Shown here one piece after another: positions 1 to 8,102 of a stretch of 64,000 nucleotides of DNA (its first letter is position 1; each line of letters starts with the position of its first letter). The translations under genes were made by a program, and so were the position numbers. The notes under the pieces were generated by a model. The model saw only the letters and a program-made list of their open reading frames with translations. It did not search any database and had not been told where the DNA came from. Source of the stretch: Antarctobacter heliothermus (GTDB lineage Bacteria > Pseudomonadota > Alphaproteobacteria > Rhodobacterales > Rhodobacteraceae); contig NZ_FZON01000020.1 of NCBI RefSeq assembly GCF_900188425.1, positions 1-64,000 of the forward strand, read 5' to 3'.

Positions 1-264
1 CCAGTCGAGGCCGACCAGGCTCAGTAGGCTTTCAACGAACCCGGTCGTCTGCCGGAGCGCCATGCCGAAAAGGACTTTCATCGTCAGGCATGCCTGGATC
101 GCGGCGTCGCTATAGAGCGGCTGCCGGCCTCGCTTGCCGGTCGGCGGTGGCACCCAGACCATGTCCGGGTCGAACCAGATCGTCAGGGAGCCGCGCTGCT
201 TCAGCGCTTCGTTGTAGGCCGGCCAGTTCTTGGTCTTGTAGCTCGGCGGGATCGGTCTGCTCAT
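1..264 (-). CDS. IS5-family transposase, N-terminal part (partial)
   Basis: The minus-strand frame is open from an ATG at 264 to position 1, giving 88 residues and continuing off the window. The protein starts MSRPIPPSYKTKNWPAYNEA and includes KRGRQPLYSDAAIQ and LTMKVLFGMALRQTTGFVES. This is the typical N-terminal (DUF4096/DDE IS5) region of IS5-family transposases common in Rhodobacteraceae. The DDE catalytic core would lie to the left, so it cannot be judged whether the enzyme is intact. Confidence 0.8.
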   Translation of the reverse strand, partial: MSRPIPPSYKTKNWPAYNEALKQRGSLTIWFDPDMVWVPPPTGKRGRQPLYSDAAIQACLTMKVLFGMALRQTTGFVESLLSLVGLDW

Positions 265-329
265 GCAGGACAGCTACCACGCTGGATTCACGAGATGAAT
301 CCCTCAACCAGCCTTTGCGCAACAAAGCC
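1..329 (-). mobile_element. IS5-family insertion sequence, one end (truncated by window edge)
   Basis: One end of an insertion sequence. It contains the first 88 codons of a transposase reading leftward off the window. The stretch at about 314-329 read on the minus strand begins GGCTTTGTTGCGCAAA, which resembles the terminal inverted repeats of IS5/IS903-type elements. Helicase-like coding sequence resumes just after it, so the boundary is placed near 329-330. The other end and the target duplication lie outside the window. The exact tip is inferred. Confidence 0.75.
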
Positions 330-852
330 CCAGGCAGGCGAAAGTGTCAGCATCGAACGAGAAACGCTCAAGAAAATGGTTGCCGCGCACGACCTAAAGA
401 TCATGGTCGCAACCGATGCAGCCTGCGAGGGTTTGAACCTCCAGACGCTAGGTACTCTCATCAATATTGATTTGCCCTGGAACCCGACACGGCTTGAACA
501 GCGTATTGGACGGATTAAGCGCTTCGGACAGGCACGCGAGAAAGTTGACATGCTCAATCTCGTCAACGAGCAGACTGTCGATGAAAAGGTCTACGAGCGA
601 CTATCCGAGCGAATGCGCGATCGATACAATCTTTTTGGTTCTCTGCCAGATACTATCAAAGATGAGTGGATCGATGATATCGAGACGCTTGGTGAAAAAA
701 TGGACGAGTATATTGATGCCCAAAAGGAGGCGACAGGCTTCGACTTGCGCTATCAAGCTACGTCTGAACCCAGTGAAAAGGACTGGCGGGATTGTAGCCA
801 AGTCCTGTCCCGCCGAGATTTTGCAGCGCTAATGCGGGCCGGGTGGGCCTAA
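330..852 (+). pseudogene. SNF2/DEAD-type helicase, C-terminal remnant cut by the IS
   Basis: About 173 residues of the second RecA-like domain of a superfamily 2 helicase. VATDAACEGLNLQTLGTLIN matches motif V and NPTRLEQRIGRIKRFGQ matches motif VI with its arginine finger. Motifs I-IV are missing because the IS end at about 329 replaces the upstream part. The nearest ATG in frame (295) lies inside the IS end. The tail (LSERMRDRYNLFGSLPDTIKDEWIDDI) resembles large helicases annotated in anti-phage systems, but that assignment is from memory and weak. The gene is non-functional as seen, unless its 5' part persists beyond the IS. Confidence 0.7.
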
Positions 853-1100
853 GGCAAGAAGCAGTCTTAACATTGCGCGGGGAACGCGGGTCAACAATAG
901 GTCAACCGGTGTAACGACTTCGTTCTCCGTTTCGATCCGTCGGCGGCGTCTGGCTGCGGCGTCGTGCGGTTGAGAAATAAAGTTAGTTCAAAGGGTTGTC
1001 GCATAACTTATTGAAATCAAAGGACGAGCGTTCTCCCGGCAGAAGCGGCTCATGACCACAGTCTGTCGGGCGCGCAGGGATTCGCCAGCCGATCAAAAAC

Positions 1101-1118
1101 TGTGCGGATTTCCGCACT
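1101..1118. promoter_or_regulatory. DctD-like operator, site 1 (palindrome)
   Basis: TGTGCGGATTTCCGCACT is an inverted repeat with arms GTGCGGA/TCCGCAC around TT. It closely matches the DctD upstream activating sites known from rhizobial dctA promoters (TGTGCGG...CCGCACA as I recall). It lies about 230 bp upstream of the dctP start codon. A dctBD pair is encoded at the right end of this window. Confidence 0.7.
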
Positions 1119-1133
1119 GAGAGCGGAAACACC

Positions 1134-1151
1134 TGTGCGGAGTTTCACACG
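1134..1151. promoter_or_regulatory. DctD-like operator, site 2 (imperfect)
   Basis: TGTGCGGAGTTTCACACG has the same left arm as site 1 and a degenerate right arm. Its centre is 33 bp from the centre of site 1, about three helical turns, so both sites face the same side of the DNA. That is the usual arrangement for cooperative dimers. Confidence 0.6.
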
Positions 1152-1344
1152 GTCCCGTGATGCCAACGCCGAGATTCAGCGCAAGACCGGTTTCAAGCAT
1201 ATGTAATAAAGCCATAAAAACCGAAAATGTGCCACCTGCGCGACTCACCCTTGATCTGATTCGTGTCACGCGGCTTTGTTATGCGTATTCGGTGCCCGAG
1301 GAGGGGCGCCGCAAAACGTCCAACATGTATCTGGGAGGATACCC

Positions 1345-2352
1345 ATGAAAAAGTTTCTGATGACCGCCGTGGCGGCCGCCGCACTGATGTCTGGTGCCGC
1401 TACAACCGCACAGGCTGCCTGCGACGAGGGTGAGCTTGTCATCAAGTTCAGCCATGTCACCAACACCGACCGTCACCCCAAAGGCATCGCCGCGACCCTG
1501 TTGATGGAGCGCGTCAATGCCGAGATGGACGGCAAGGCCTGCATGGAAGTGTTCCCGAACTCGACCCTGTACAACGACGATCAGGTTCTTGAGGCGATGC
1601 TGCAGGGCGACGTCCAGATGGCCGCGCCGTCGCTGTCGAAGTTCGAGCAGTTCACCAAGCAGTTCCGCATCTTTGACCTGCCGTTCATGTTCAAGAACAT
1701 CGACGCGGTCGACGCGTTCCAGAACTCTGACACTGGTCAGGCGATGAAGGAATCGATGACCCGCCGCGGCCTGCTGGGTCTGGCCTTCTGGCACAATGGC
1801 GTCACGCAGATTTCCGCCAACAAGCCGCTGATGTCGCCTGCCGACGCCATGGGCCTGAAATTCCGGGTGCAGCCGTCCGACGTGCTGAAGGCCAACATGG
1901 AAGCCCTGGGCGCAAGCCCGCAGCCGATGGCCTTTTCCGAAGTGTACGGCGCGCTGCAGACCGGCGTTGTGGACGGTCAGGAAAACACCTGGTCCAACAT
2001 CTATGGCCAGAAGTTCTTTGAGGTTCAGGACGGTATCACCGAAACCAACCACGGTGTGATCGACTATCTGGTCGTGACCAATGTCGACTGGTGGGAAGGT
2101 CTGGACGCGGACGTCCGTGATCAGCTGAGCACCATTCTCGCCGAGGTGACAGAGGCGCGCAACTCTGAGTCGTTCAAGGTCAACCAGGAAGCCAAAGAGG
2201 CGATCATCGCCGCGGGCGGCGTGGTGCGTGAACTGGATGCCGCACAGCGTCAGGCCTGGGTCGACGTGATGAAGCCAGTCTGGGAACAGTTCGTCAAGGA
2301 CGTGGGCCAGGACAACATCGACGCGGCACAGGCGATCAACGAAAGCATGTAA
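1345..2352 (+). CDS. dctP: TRAP C4-dicarboxylate transporter, periplasmic binding protein DctP
   Basis: A 335-residue solute-binding protein of a tripartite ATP-independent periplasmic transporter. The N-terminus is a Sec signal (MKKFLMTAVAAAALMSGAAT, cleavage near AQA-AC). FRVQPSDVLKANMEALGA holds the conserved arginine that binds the substrate carboxylate. SEVYGALQTGVVDGQENTWS and TNHGVIDYLVVTN are typical of C4-dicarboxylate DctP. The start at 1345 follows a GGGAGG ribosome site; upstream in-frame extension would spoil the signal peptide. It is the first gene of dctPQM, separated from dctQ by a terminator hairpin that should leave the binding protein in excess. C4-dicarboxylate is the likely ligand; other organic acids remain possible. 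Confidence 0.9.
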   Translation: MKKFLMTAVAAAALMSGAATTAQAACDEGELVIKFSHVTNTDRHPKGIAATLLMERVNAEMDGKACMEVFPNSTLYNDDQVLEAMLQGDVQMAAPSLSKFEQFTKQFRIFDLPFMFKNIDAVDAFQNSDTGQAMKESMTRRGLLGLAFWHNGVTQISANKPLMSPADAMGLKFRVQPSDVLKANMEALGASPQPMAFSEVYGALQTGVVDGQENTWSNIYGQKFFEVQDGITETNHGVIDYLVVTNVDWWEGLDADVRDQLSTILAEVTEARNSESFKVNQEAKEAIIAAGGVVRELDAAQRQAWVDVMKPVWEQFVKDVGQDNIDAAQAINESM

Positions 2353-2370
2353 CAGGCCGGAATGCCTGTG

Positions 2371-2407
2371 ACCCGGCCCCTGTGAACGGATAGGGGCCGG
2401 GTTTTTT
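2371..2407 (+). terminator. Hairpin between dctP and dctQ
   Basis: Stem ACCCGGCCCCT (2371-2381) pairs with AGGGGCCGGGT (2392-2402), followed by T(6). It is a strong intrinsic terminator inside the operon. Partial read-through would give high DctP and low membrane subunits. Confidence 0.85.
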
Positions 2408-2438
2408 GTATCCGCAAACGGGACGACGAGGGGGGACC

Positions 2439-3173
2439 ATGTCAGCTCATAATCCACCGAACGGGATGTTCGGGCGTTTCATCGACGAATTGGAAGAGAC
2501 GGTGATTGCGCTCATTCTTGGCGCAATGACAATCATTACCTTCATCAACGTGGTCCTGCGCTATGGCGTGAACAGTCAGTTCGGCCGCTGGGTCGAGGAC
2601 TCCCTGGGCATCGACCTGCCCGGTGGCCTGATCTGGGGACTTGAGGCGACCTCGTTCCTGTTTGCCTGGCTGGTGCTGTTCGGTATCAGCTATGCGGTCA
2701 AGAAGACCGCCAATCTGGGTGTCGACGCGGTTCTGAACCTCGTATCTGCTCCCGTTCGCAAAACGCTGACCCTGATTGCGGCGGCGGTCTGCCTTGCCTA
2801 TGCGTTCCTGCTGCTCAAGGGAGCATGGGACTACTGGGCCAACTTTGCCAACCTGCCACAGACCACGGGACGTTGGTTCCCGACCGGCTTTGAGGAAATG
2901 ACCCGGACGTCCTATCGCAGCTGGTACGAGGTCGTCGATATTCGGATGCCCGAGTGGCTGCGCTTTATCGAACCGTGGGTCAACGAGGGCGAAGCCTATG
3001 AAAAGGTCCCGCGTTTCATTCCCTATTTCATCCTGCCCTTTGGCGCGGCCTTGCTGTTGTTGCGGTTCATCCAGGCCACCGTGCGCATCTGGCGCGGCAA
3101 CGATGAAAGCCTGATCGTCAGCCACGAAGCCGAAGACGCGGTCGAAGACGTCGCGCATCTGAACAAGGACTGA
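2439..3173 (+). CDS. dctQ: TRAP transporter small membrane subunit DctQ
   Basis: A 244-residue inner-membrane protein, the small permease subunit that pairs with DctM. Four hydrophobic segments are visible: VIALILGAMTIITFINVVLRY near the N-terminus, LEATSFLFAWLVLFGISYAV, LTLIAAAVCLAYAFLLL and the C-terminal FIPYFILPFGAALLLLRFIQ. The motif NVVLRYGVN and the WxxExxxF-type segment in TM2 are DctQ signatures. The chain is longer than the usual 160-200 residues because of a hydrophilic stretch of about 60 residues between TM3 and TM4. ATG 2439 follows a GAGGGGGG ribosome site. The next gene starts 4 bp after the stop. Confidence 0.88.
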   Translation: MSAHNPPNGMFGRFIDELEETVIALILGAMTIITFINVVLRYGVNSQFGRWVEDSLGIDLPGGLIWGLEATSFLFAWLVLFGISYAVKKTANLGVDAVLNLVSAPVRKTLTLIAAAVCLAYAFLLLKGAWDYWANFANLPQTTGRWFPTGFEEMTRTSYRSWYEVVDIRMPEWLRFIEPWVNEGEAYEKVPRFIPYFILPFGAALLLLRFIQATVRIWRGNDESLIVSHEAEDAVEDVAHLNKD

Positions 3174-3177
3174 ACCC

Positions 3178-4608
3178 ATGGATGTTGTCATTCTCTTCGC
3201 CATGGTGATCGGCCTGATGCTGATCGGCGTGCCGATTGCCGTCTCGCTCGGGTTTTCCTCGATCGTGTTTCTGCTGGTGCTCAGCGACACCTCGTTGGCC
3301 TCGATTGCCCAGACCTTCTTTCAGGCCATGGCGGGGCATTATACCCTGCTGGCGATCCCGTTCTTTGTGCTGGCCTCGTCGTTCATGTCGACAGGTGGCG
3401 TGGCGCAGCGGATCATCCGCTTTTCCATCGCCTGTGTCGGGCATCTGCCCGGCGGTTTGGCCATCGCGGGCGTTTTTGCCTGCATGTTGTTCGCCGCGCT
3501 GTCCGGGTCATCGCCCGCGACGGTGGTTGCGATCGGCTCTATCGTGATCGCCGGGATGCGGCAGGTCGGGTATTCCAAGGACTTTGCCGCTGGTGTCATC
3601 GCCAACGCTGGCACACTGGGCATCCTGATCCCGCCGTCCATCGTGATGGTGGTCTATGCCTCGGCCACCGATGTGTCGGTTGGCCGGATGTTCATGGCCG
3701 GCGTCATTCCCGGCCTGATGGCGGGCACCATGCTGATGGCCACGATCTACATCATCGCCCGCGTCCGCAGCCTGCCCAAAGGTGAATGGAAGGGCTGGGG
3801 TGAGGTGGCCGAGTCCGGCGGCGATGCGCTCTGGGGTCTGCTGCTGATCGTGATCATCCTCGGCGGCATCTACGGCGGTATCTTTACACCGACAGAGGCG
3901 GCGGCGGTTGCGGCGGTCTATGCCTTTATCATCGCGACCTTTGTCTATCGCGACATGGGGCCGCTGGCGAACAAGGAGGGCGGACCAAACACGCCCTTGA
4001 TGCGCAAGCCCATCGCGCTGGTCACCGCGTTCTTTCACAAGGACACCAAGGACACGCTTTTCGAGGCAGGCAAGCTGACGGTCACGCTGATGTTTATCAT
4101 CGCCAACGCGCTGATCCTCAAGCACGTGCTGACCGATGAGCAGATACCGCAGAAGATCGCGGGGGCGATGCTGGACGCGGGCTTTGGTCCGATCATGTTC
4201 CTTGTGATCGTCAACGTGATCCTGCTGATTGGCGGCCAGTTCATGGAGCCGTCGGGCCTGCTGGTGATCGTGGCGCCGCTGGTGTTTCCCATCGCGCTGC
4301 AACTGGGGATTGATCCGATCCATCTGGGCATCATCATGGTGGTCAACATGGAGATCGGGATGATCACGCCGCCTGTGGGTCTGAACCTCTTCGTGACCTC
4401 TGGTGTGGCGGGCATGCCGATGATGCGCGTCGTGAAGGCGGCGCTGCCGTTTTTGGCCGTGCTTTTCGTCTTTTTGATCATGGTGACCTATATTCCGATC
4501 ATCTCGACGGTGCTGCCGGACGCGGTGATGGGGCCGCAGATCAATTGCGAGGGCGCGCCGCCGACGAACCAGTTGGAAGCAGCCTTCTGCGAGGCGCGAT
4601 CGAAGTGA
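3178..4608 (+). CDS. dctM: TRAP transporter large membrane subunit DctM
   Basis: A 476-residue polytopic permease that performs sodium-coupled uptake with DctQ and DctP. ALSGSSPATVVAIGSIVI, GTLGILIPPSIVMVVYA and the C-terminal MITPPVGLNLFVTSGVAGMPM are hallmark motifs of the two inverted repeats of the DctM/IT superfamily. It is longer than the standard 425-440 residues because of a loop (about residues 255-300) between the repeats, and it ends in a short hydrophilic tail containing two Cys (NCEGAPPTNQ...AAFCEARSK). It is tightly coupled to dctQ and followed by a strong terminator. Confidence 0.92.
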   Translation: MDVVILFAMVIGLMLIGVPIAVSLGFSSIVFLLVLSDTSLASIAQTFFQAMAGHYTLLAIPFFVLASSFMSTGGVAQRIIRFSIACVGHLPGGLAIAGVFACMLFAALSGSSPATVVAIGSIVIAGMRQVGYSKDFAAGVIANAGTLGILIPPSIVMVVYASATDVSVGRMFMAGVIPGLMAGTMLMATIYIIARVRSLPKGEWKGWGEVAESGGDALWGLLLIVIILGGIYGGIFTPTEAAAVAAVYAFIIATFVYRDMGPLANKEGGPNTPLMRKPIALVTAFFHKDTKDTLFEAGKLTVTLMFIIANALILKHVLTDEQIPQKIAGAMLDAGFGPIMFLVIVNVILLIGGQFMEPSGLLVIVAPLVFPIALQLGIDPIHLGIIMVVNMEIGMITPPVGLNLFVTSGVAGMPMMRVVKAALPFLAVLFVFLIMVTYIPIISTVLPDAVMGPQINCEGAPPTNQLEAAFCEARSK

Positions 4609-4609
4609 C

Positions 4610-4639
4610 AAAAAAGGGCCGGGAGACCGGCCCTTTTTT
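4610..4639 (+). terminator. Terminator of dctPQM
   Basis: GGGCCGG (4616-4622) pairs with CCGGCCC (4627-4633) around a GAGA-type loop. It is flanked by an A-run and followed by T(6), so it could also work for the opposite strand. Confidence 0.9.
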
Positions 4640-4728
4640 CTTGTGTCCACGTGTGGACAGCGTGGCGGGTGTGTAAGATCAAGGGGTTGTGGGGGCGGTT
4701 TTACTTTGAGTTAAGGTTTGGCGCGGGC

Positions 4729-4752
4729 GGTGGGTTGAAAACCCACCCTACG
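4729..4752. repeat. Small hairpin repeat GGTGGGT-tgaaa-ACCCACC
   Basis: GGTGGGT (4729-4735) and ACCCACC (4741-4747) form a perfect 7-bp stem. It is followed by CTACGGGG, which overlaps the stop codon of the leftward gene. This hairpin type is dispersed in many proteobacterial genomes. It may act as the 3' hairpin of the XRE-TPR gene. Confidence 0.5.
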
Positions 4753-5447
4753 GGGTTTTGAGAGCGGCGAGTTTTTCTTTGAGACGGGTTTTGAGTTTGG
4801 TGGCCGTGCCGAAATCGTAGGGCATGTGTTCGGGGTCATAGACCTGTAGCGCGGCGGTGACATGATCCAGCGCGGCGCGCAGGTGCGGTGCGGCATCGGA
4901 GCAGGTGTCGTGTCCGGCAATCGCCTCTTCGGTCATGGCAAGGTTTTCCTGTGTCTGTGCCCAGTGCACGGGATGCGCCTCGCGGGTGAGGACTTCCAGT
5001 GCTGCGCAGTAGGCGTTAACGGCCTGCACCAGCAGCGCCGCACCCTCGGGGCCTTCGGTGCGTTCCCCTTGGTCTCCGAGCGCACCGGCGAGGTTGTTCT
5101 GCGTCAAAGCCCAGTCCACGGGATGTACCTTGCAGGTCGGACAGGGCCTGTTCGAGAGAGCCTTTTTCGGTGCGCAGCGCCAGCAGTTCGTCGTCGGTGA
5201 CGGTTTTGGCGTCGGTGGCCTTTGCCTTGAGCGCGCCGATGGTTTGGGATGTGATCCCAAGGAAGTCACATATCGGGCGATAGACCTTGGCTTGCGGGCG
5301 GGCGACCTTGCCCGTCTCATAATCGCCGATCCGGCGGACGTAGTTTTCGTCGTCAAAGACCTCTTGGGCCAAGACCAGTTGTGTCAGCCGCTGCTCCTCG
5401 CGCGCTTCGAGGATTTCAGCCCCCAGTAGTTCCCCAAAAGAAGCCAT
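4748..5447 (-). pseudogene. XRE-family regulator with TPR-like repeats, frameshifted
   Basis: From ATG 5447 the first frame encodes an N-terminal helix-turn-helix (AREEQRLTQLVLAQEVFDDENYVRRIGDYETGKV) and a coiled segment ending DELLALRTEKGSLEQALSDLQ. It then runs into compositionally odd sequence ending at 5016. From about 5130 another frame continues sensibly as tetratricopeptide-like repeats (HPVDWALTQNNLAGALGDQG, then HPVHWAQTQENLAMTEEAIA) to a stop at 4748. The two frames join at the DNA reading CKVHPVDW / GTSRGLG, suggesting an out-of-frame deletion among repeats. An intact protein would be an HTH-TPR cytoplasmic regulator. A sequencing error is the alternative. Confidence 0.7.
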
Positions 5448-5580
5448 TCGTCCTCAATCGTCCTGTTCCGTCCCAAGACCGACGTCACGGTCGGCGGCGC
5501 AATTGCCGCATCCTCAGGGTGTCTTGGGACAAACCTTAACAACCGGCTGGCCAGCCCTCAAAGACTTAATGGAGAGCGAA

Positions 5581-5760
5581 ATGGGAATGATGATCGGACT
5601 GGCGCGGCGTTTGGTGGAGATGGCCTCGTGCCATCACGCGATGTATCTGGTGTTGGCGGCGGTTTATGCGGCGGCGGAGATGTCTCTGTGTGACAAAGCG
5701 CTGGTGAGCGAGGTGGCGATGTTTGTGTATTTCACGCTTGCGGTGCGGCCCGGGCATTGA
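5581..5760 (+). CDS. Small hydrophobic protein, unknown function
   Basis: About 59 residues from ATG 5581, with GGAGAG just upstream; starts at 5503, 5569 or 5587 are possible. Two hydrophobic stretches (AMYLVLAAVYAAAEMSL and VAMFVYFTLAV) suggest a membrane protein. A terminator follows within 20 bp, which supports transcription in this direction. No family was recognised. Confidence 0.45.
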   Translation: MGMMIGLARRLVEMASCHHAMYLVLAAVYAAAEMSLCDKALVSEVAMFVYFTLAVRPGH

Positions 5761-5776
5761 GGGGCCGGGGAATTGG

Positions 5777-5808
5777 AAAACGGCGCTCTGGGGGAGCGCC
5801 GTTTTTTT
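5777..5808 (+). terminator. Terminator after the small hydrophobic gene
   Basis: CGGCGCTC (5781-5788) pairs with GAGCGCCG (5794-5801), followed by T(7). Confidence 0.85.
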
Positions 5809-5894
5809 GTGGGGCGGGTGTTTTGGAGTGGTGGACCGGAGGTGCCGGGCTGAAGCCCGGCCTGCGGGGGGTCGGGGGCGGAGTCGGGGGCGGT

Positions 5895-6647
5895 TTAAGC
5901 CTCGGACGGGGCCTTGTTCAGCGCCTCGATGATGGGGCCGAAGTCCGTGGCCTTGAGGGAGGCCCCGCCGACCAGAGCGCCGTCGACGTTGGGGACGGCA
6001 AAGATCTCGACCGCGTTGGAGGGTTTGACCGAGCCGCCGTAGAGGATGCGGGTGGAGCGGCCCACACCTGCGCCAAAGCGGCGTTCCAGACGGGCGCGGA
6101 TAAAGCCGTGGACTTCGCTGATCTGGTCCATGGTCGGCACCTTGCCGGTGCCGATGGCCCAGACCGGTTCATAGGCCACCACAAGGCGGTGGGCGGTGGC
6201 GCCGTCGGGGATCGACCCGGCCAGCTGACCGCCGATGATGTCCAGCGTGTTGGCGTGTTCGCGCTGGTCCAGTGTCTCACCGACGCAGACCACGGCTGTC
6301 AGACCGGCCTCCCACGCGGCGCGGGTCTTGTCCCGGACCTGGGTGTCCGTTTCCCCATGGTCGGCGCGGCGTTCCGAATGTCCAAGGATCACATAGCTGG
6401 CCCCGGCATCGGCCAGCTGGGCGGCGGAGAGGTCGCCGGTGTGTGCGCCCGAGGGGGCTGTGTGGCAGTCCTGCCCGCCAAAGGCGATATCGGGGGCGGT
6501 GTCGACGCCCAGGGCAATCAGCGTGGCGGGCGGACAGATCAGCACCTCTGCGGTGCCGTCGGCGGCGGCGGCCATTGCCGACAGTTCGGCCAGGGACGCC
6601 TTTGTCCCGTTCATTTTCCAGTTGCCTGCGGCCAGTTTGCGTCGCAT
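5895..6647 (-). CDS. tpiA: Triosephosphate isomerase
   Basis: A 250-residue cytoplasmic TIM barrel interconverting dihydroxyacetone phosphate and glyceraldehyde 3-phosphate. Catalytic residues are visible: Asn9 and Lys11 in GNWKMNG, His90 in VILGHSERR and Glu160 in [11 protein letters not shown]. The phosphate-binding loop [10 protein letters not shown] is also present. The length is standard. It is monocistronic here, ending beside a GC-rich hairpin (about 5843-5860) with no clear T-run. Confidence 0.97.
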   Translation of the reverse strand: MRRKLAAGNWKMNGTKASLAELSAMAAAADGTAEVLICPPATLIALGVDTAPDIAFGGQDCHTAPSGAHTGDLSAAQLADAGASYVILGHSERRADHGETDTQVRDKTRAAWEAGLTAVVCVGETLDQREHANTLDIIGGQLAGSIPDGATAHRLVVAYEPVWAIGTGKVPTMDQISEVHGFIRARLERRFGAGVGRSTRILYGGSVKPSNAVEIFAVPNVDGALVGGASLKATDFGPIIEALNKAPSEA

Positions 6648-6789
6648 GTGCGTCTCCCTGTTTTGCCGTTCAGTGTCACCGGGCAGGGCGCGGCGTCAAG
6701 CCCGGTTGCGAGGCACGCGACGACGTGACAAATGCCGGTATCGCGGGCGCATGTTCGGGCGCTTGGTCAATCGCCATAGGAGAGTGCGG

Positions 6790-7683
6790 ATGATCCCCAG
6801 ACTGGATGCGCAGAAGATCGCGGCGCGAGAGGCTGAGACGCTGGAATTGTTGCGGGTGGCGGCAGAGGACAGCGGGTTCCTGACGGTGTTCAATACCGCG
6901 ATCACGCCTGCGCGGATGCGGTTTGTGCTGGCGGCGTACGGCGCGTTCTTTGATCAGCCGGAGGCGGAAAAGCGCGTGGTGGACATGGCGGCGACGGGGT
7001 CGAACCGGGGCTGGGGCGCGCCACAGAGCGAGCAGGTCGATCCGCAGGCCAACCCCGACTACAAACAGGTGTTCGACTGCGGGTTCGAGGTGCCGGGGTC
7101 CGACCTGTCGGTCTATGCGCCCAACCTGTGGCCCGCGCGTCCCGAAGGGTTCCACGAGGTCATCGGGGCCTATTACCGCGATGCGCTGGCGGTGGCGATG
7201 GACCTGCTGCGCGGGATCGCCGAGGCGATCGGTGAAGAGCGCGGGTTTTTCGACGACAAGTTCGCGCGACCCATGGCGCTGTTGCGCGGCAATTATTATC
7301 CACCGCGTCCTGATTGGGCGGGGGACCGGGATTTCGGCATTGCGGCGCATACGGATTACGGCTGTTTGACGCTGTTGGGGACGGACGGTGTGCCGGGGCT
7401 GGAGGTGTTGACGCGGGGGGACGATTGGCTGGCGGTCGAGGCGCAGCCCGGCGAGTTCATCATCAACTTTGGCGAGATGCTGGAGATCTGGACCAAGGGA
7501 CGGGTCAGGGCGACGCCGCACCGGGTGCGCGGGTCGGCGCAGGAGCGGATTTCGGTGCCGCTGTTCTTTAACCCGGGGTTCGAGACCAATGTCGCGCCGA
7601 TGGGATCGGGTGAGATTGTGCGGGCGGGGGATCATCTGTCGCGGCGGTTCAACGAAACCTATCTGCATTTGCAGAAAGGGTAG
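6790..7683 (+). CDS. 2-oxoglutarate/Fe(II)-dependent dioxygenase (isopenicillin N synthase-like)
   Basis: A 297-residue cytoplasmic oxygenase. The facial triad is visible as HTDYG (His and Asp) and a distal His in ATPHRVRG. The 2-oxoglutarate-binding Arg lies in ERISVPLFFNP. The N-terminal half has the usual family features (AAEDSGFLTVFN, GWGAPQSEQ, DYKQVFDCGFE). ATG 6790 follows AGGAGAG; the longer in-frame extension back to 6439 overlaps tpiA antisense and is not used. The substrate is unknown; relatives act on plant-hormone-like or beta-lactam precursor molecules. It is a single-gene unit with a terminator. Confidence 0.85.
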   Translation: MIPRLDAQKIAAREAETLELLRVAAEDSGFLTVFNTAITPARMRFVLAAYGAFFDQPEAEKRVVDMAATGSNRGWGAPQSEQVDPQANPDYKQVFDCGFEVPGSDLSVYAPNLWPARPEGFHEVIGAYYRDALAVAMDLLRGIAEAIGEERGFFDDKFARPMALLRGNYYPPRPDWAGDRDFGIAAHTDYGCLTLLGTDGVPGLEVLTRGDDWLAVEAQPGEFIINFGEMLEIWTKGRVRATPHRVRGSAQERISVPLFFNPGFETNVAPMGSGEIVRAGDHLSRRFNETYLHLQKG

Positions 7684-7717
7684 GAGCGTCGTCCGGCGCG
7701 CCGCATGGCCCGGCGGG

Positions 7718-7738
7718 CGCGCCTTGCGGCGCGTTTTT
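7718..7738 (+). terminator. Terminator of the dioxygenase gene
   Basis: CGCGCC-TTGC-GGCGCG stem-loop followed by T(5). Confidence 0.75.
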
Positions 7739-7778
7739 CGCTTCGGGACTCATCAAGGAACAGGCTGTGTGAGGGATA

Positions 7779-8102
7779 TCAGAGGTGGCGGAGGGCCTCA
7801 CGGGCGAGGGCGACCGCCTCATCGGGATCGTCGAGCGCCGCGCCAGGCAGGGTCCAGTAGGGCATGGCGGCGCTGTGCCCGGTCTTGCGGGTATAGGTCC
7901 AGCGGGTGCAGCCCATGGATTCGAGACGGTCGATGAAGGGGCCTGCACCCTTGAGGAGAATGCCGCCGTCAGAGTGCAGGATCGCGAAGATCGTGCCGTC
8001 ATGATAGAGGCAGAGGCCGCCCATCATTCTGCGGGTGGTGATCTCTCCAAGCCCCGAAAAGAGATCGCGGGCAAACGCGATCTCTTCGGGCGAGACGCTC
8101 AC
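7779..8102 (-). CDS. TfoX/Sxy N-terminal domain protein
   Basis: A 107-residue single-domain protein. RDLFSGLGEITTRRMMGGLCLYHDGTIFA matches the TfoX N-terminal fold, and PYWTLPGAALDDPDEAVALAREAL is its usual C-terminal strand and helix. It has no C-terminal TfoX domain, so a role in natural competence like that of full-length Sxy/TfoX is not implied. The GTG start at 8102 overlaps the stop codon of the Fe-S carrier gene (GTGA), so the two are translationally coupled. Confidence 0.82.
   Translation of the reverse strand: MSVSPEEIAFARDLFSGLGEITTRRMMGGLCLYHDGTIFAILHSDGGILLKGAGPFIDRLESMGCTRWTYTRKTGHSAAMPYWTLPGAALDDPDEAVALAREALRHL

Larger units (their letters stand above)
853..1344 (+). other. 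492-bp intergenic region upstream of dctP
   Basis: No convincing gene. The last 250 bp hold two operator-like palindromes (1101-1118 and 1134-1151) and presumably the dctP promoter. No -24/-12 sigma54 promoter was found by eye. A weak sigma70-like -35 (TTGATC at 1251) has no good -10. The first 200 bp adjoin the helicase remnant and show nothing recognisable. Confidence 0.6.

Noticed and set aside
1276-1344. N-terminal extension of dctP
   Set aside because: It would put 23 hydrophilic residues before an evident signal peptide; ATG 1345 has the ribosome site.
1200-1344. Sigma54 promoter for dctP
   Set aside because: No GG-N10-GC element with reasonable flanks was found; GTGCCAC-CTGCG-CGAC near 1229 lacks the -24 GG.
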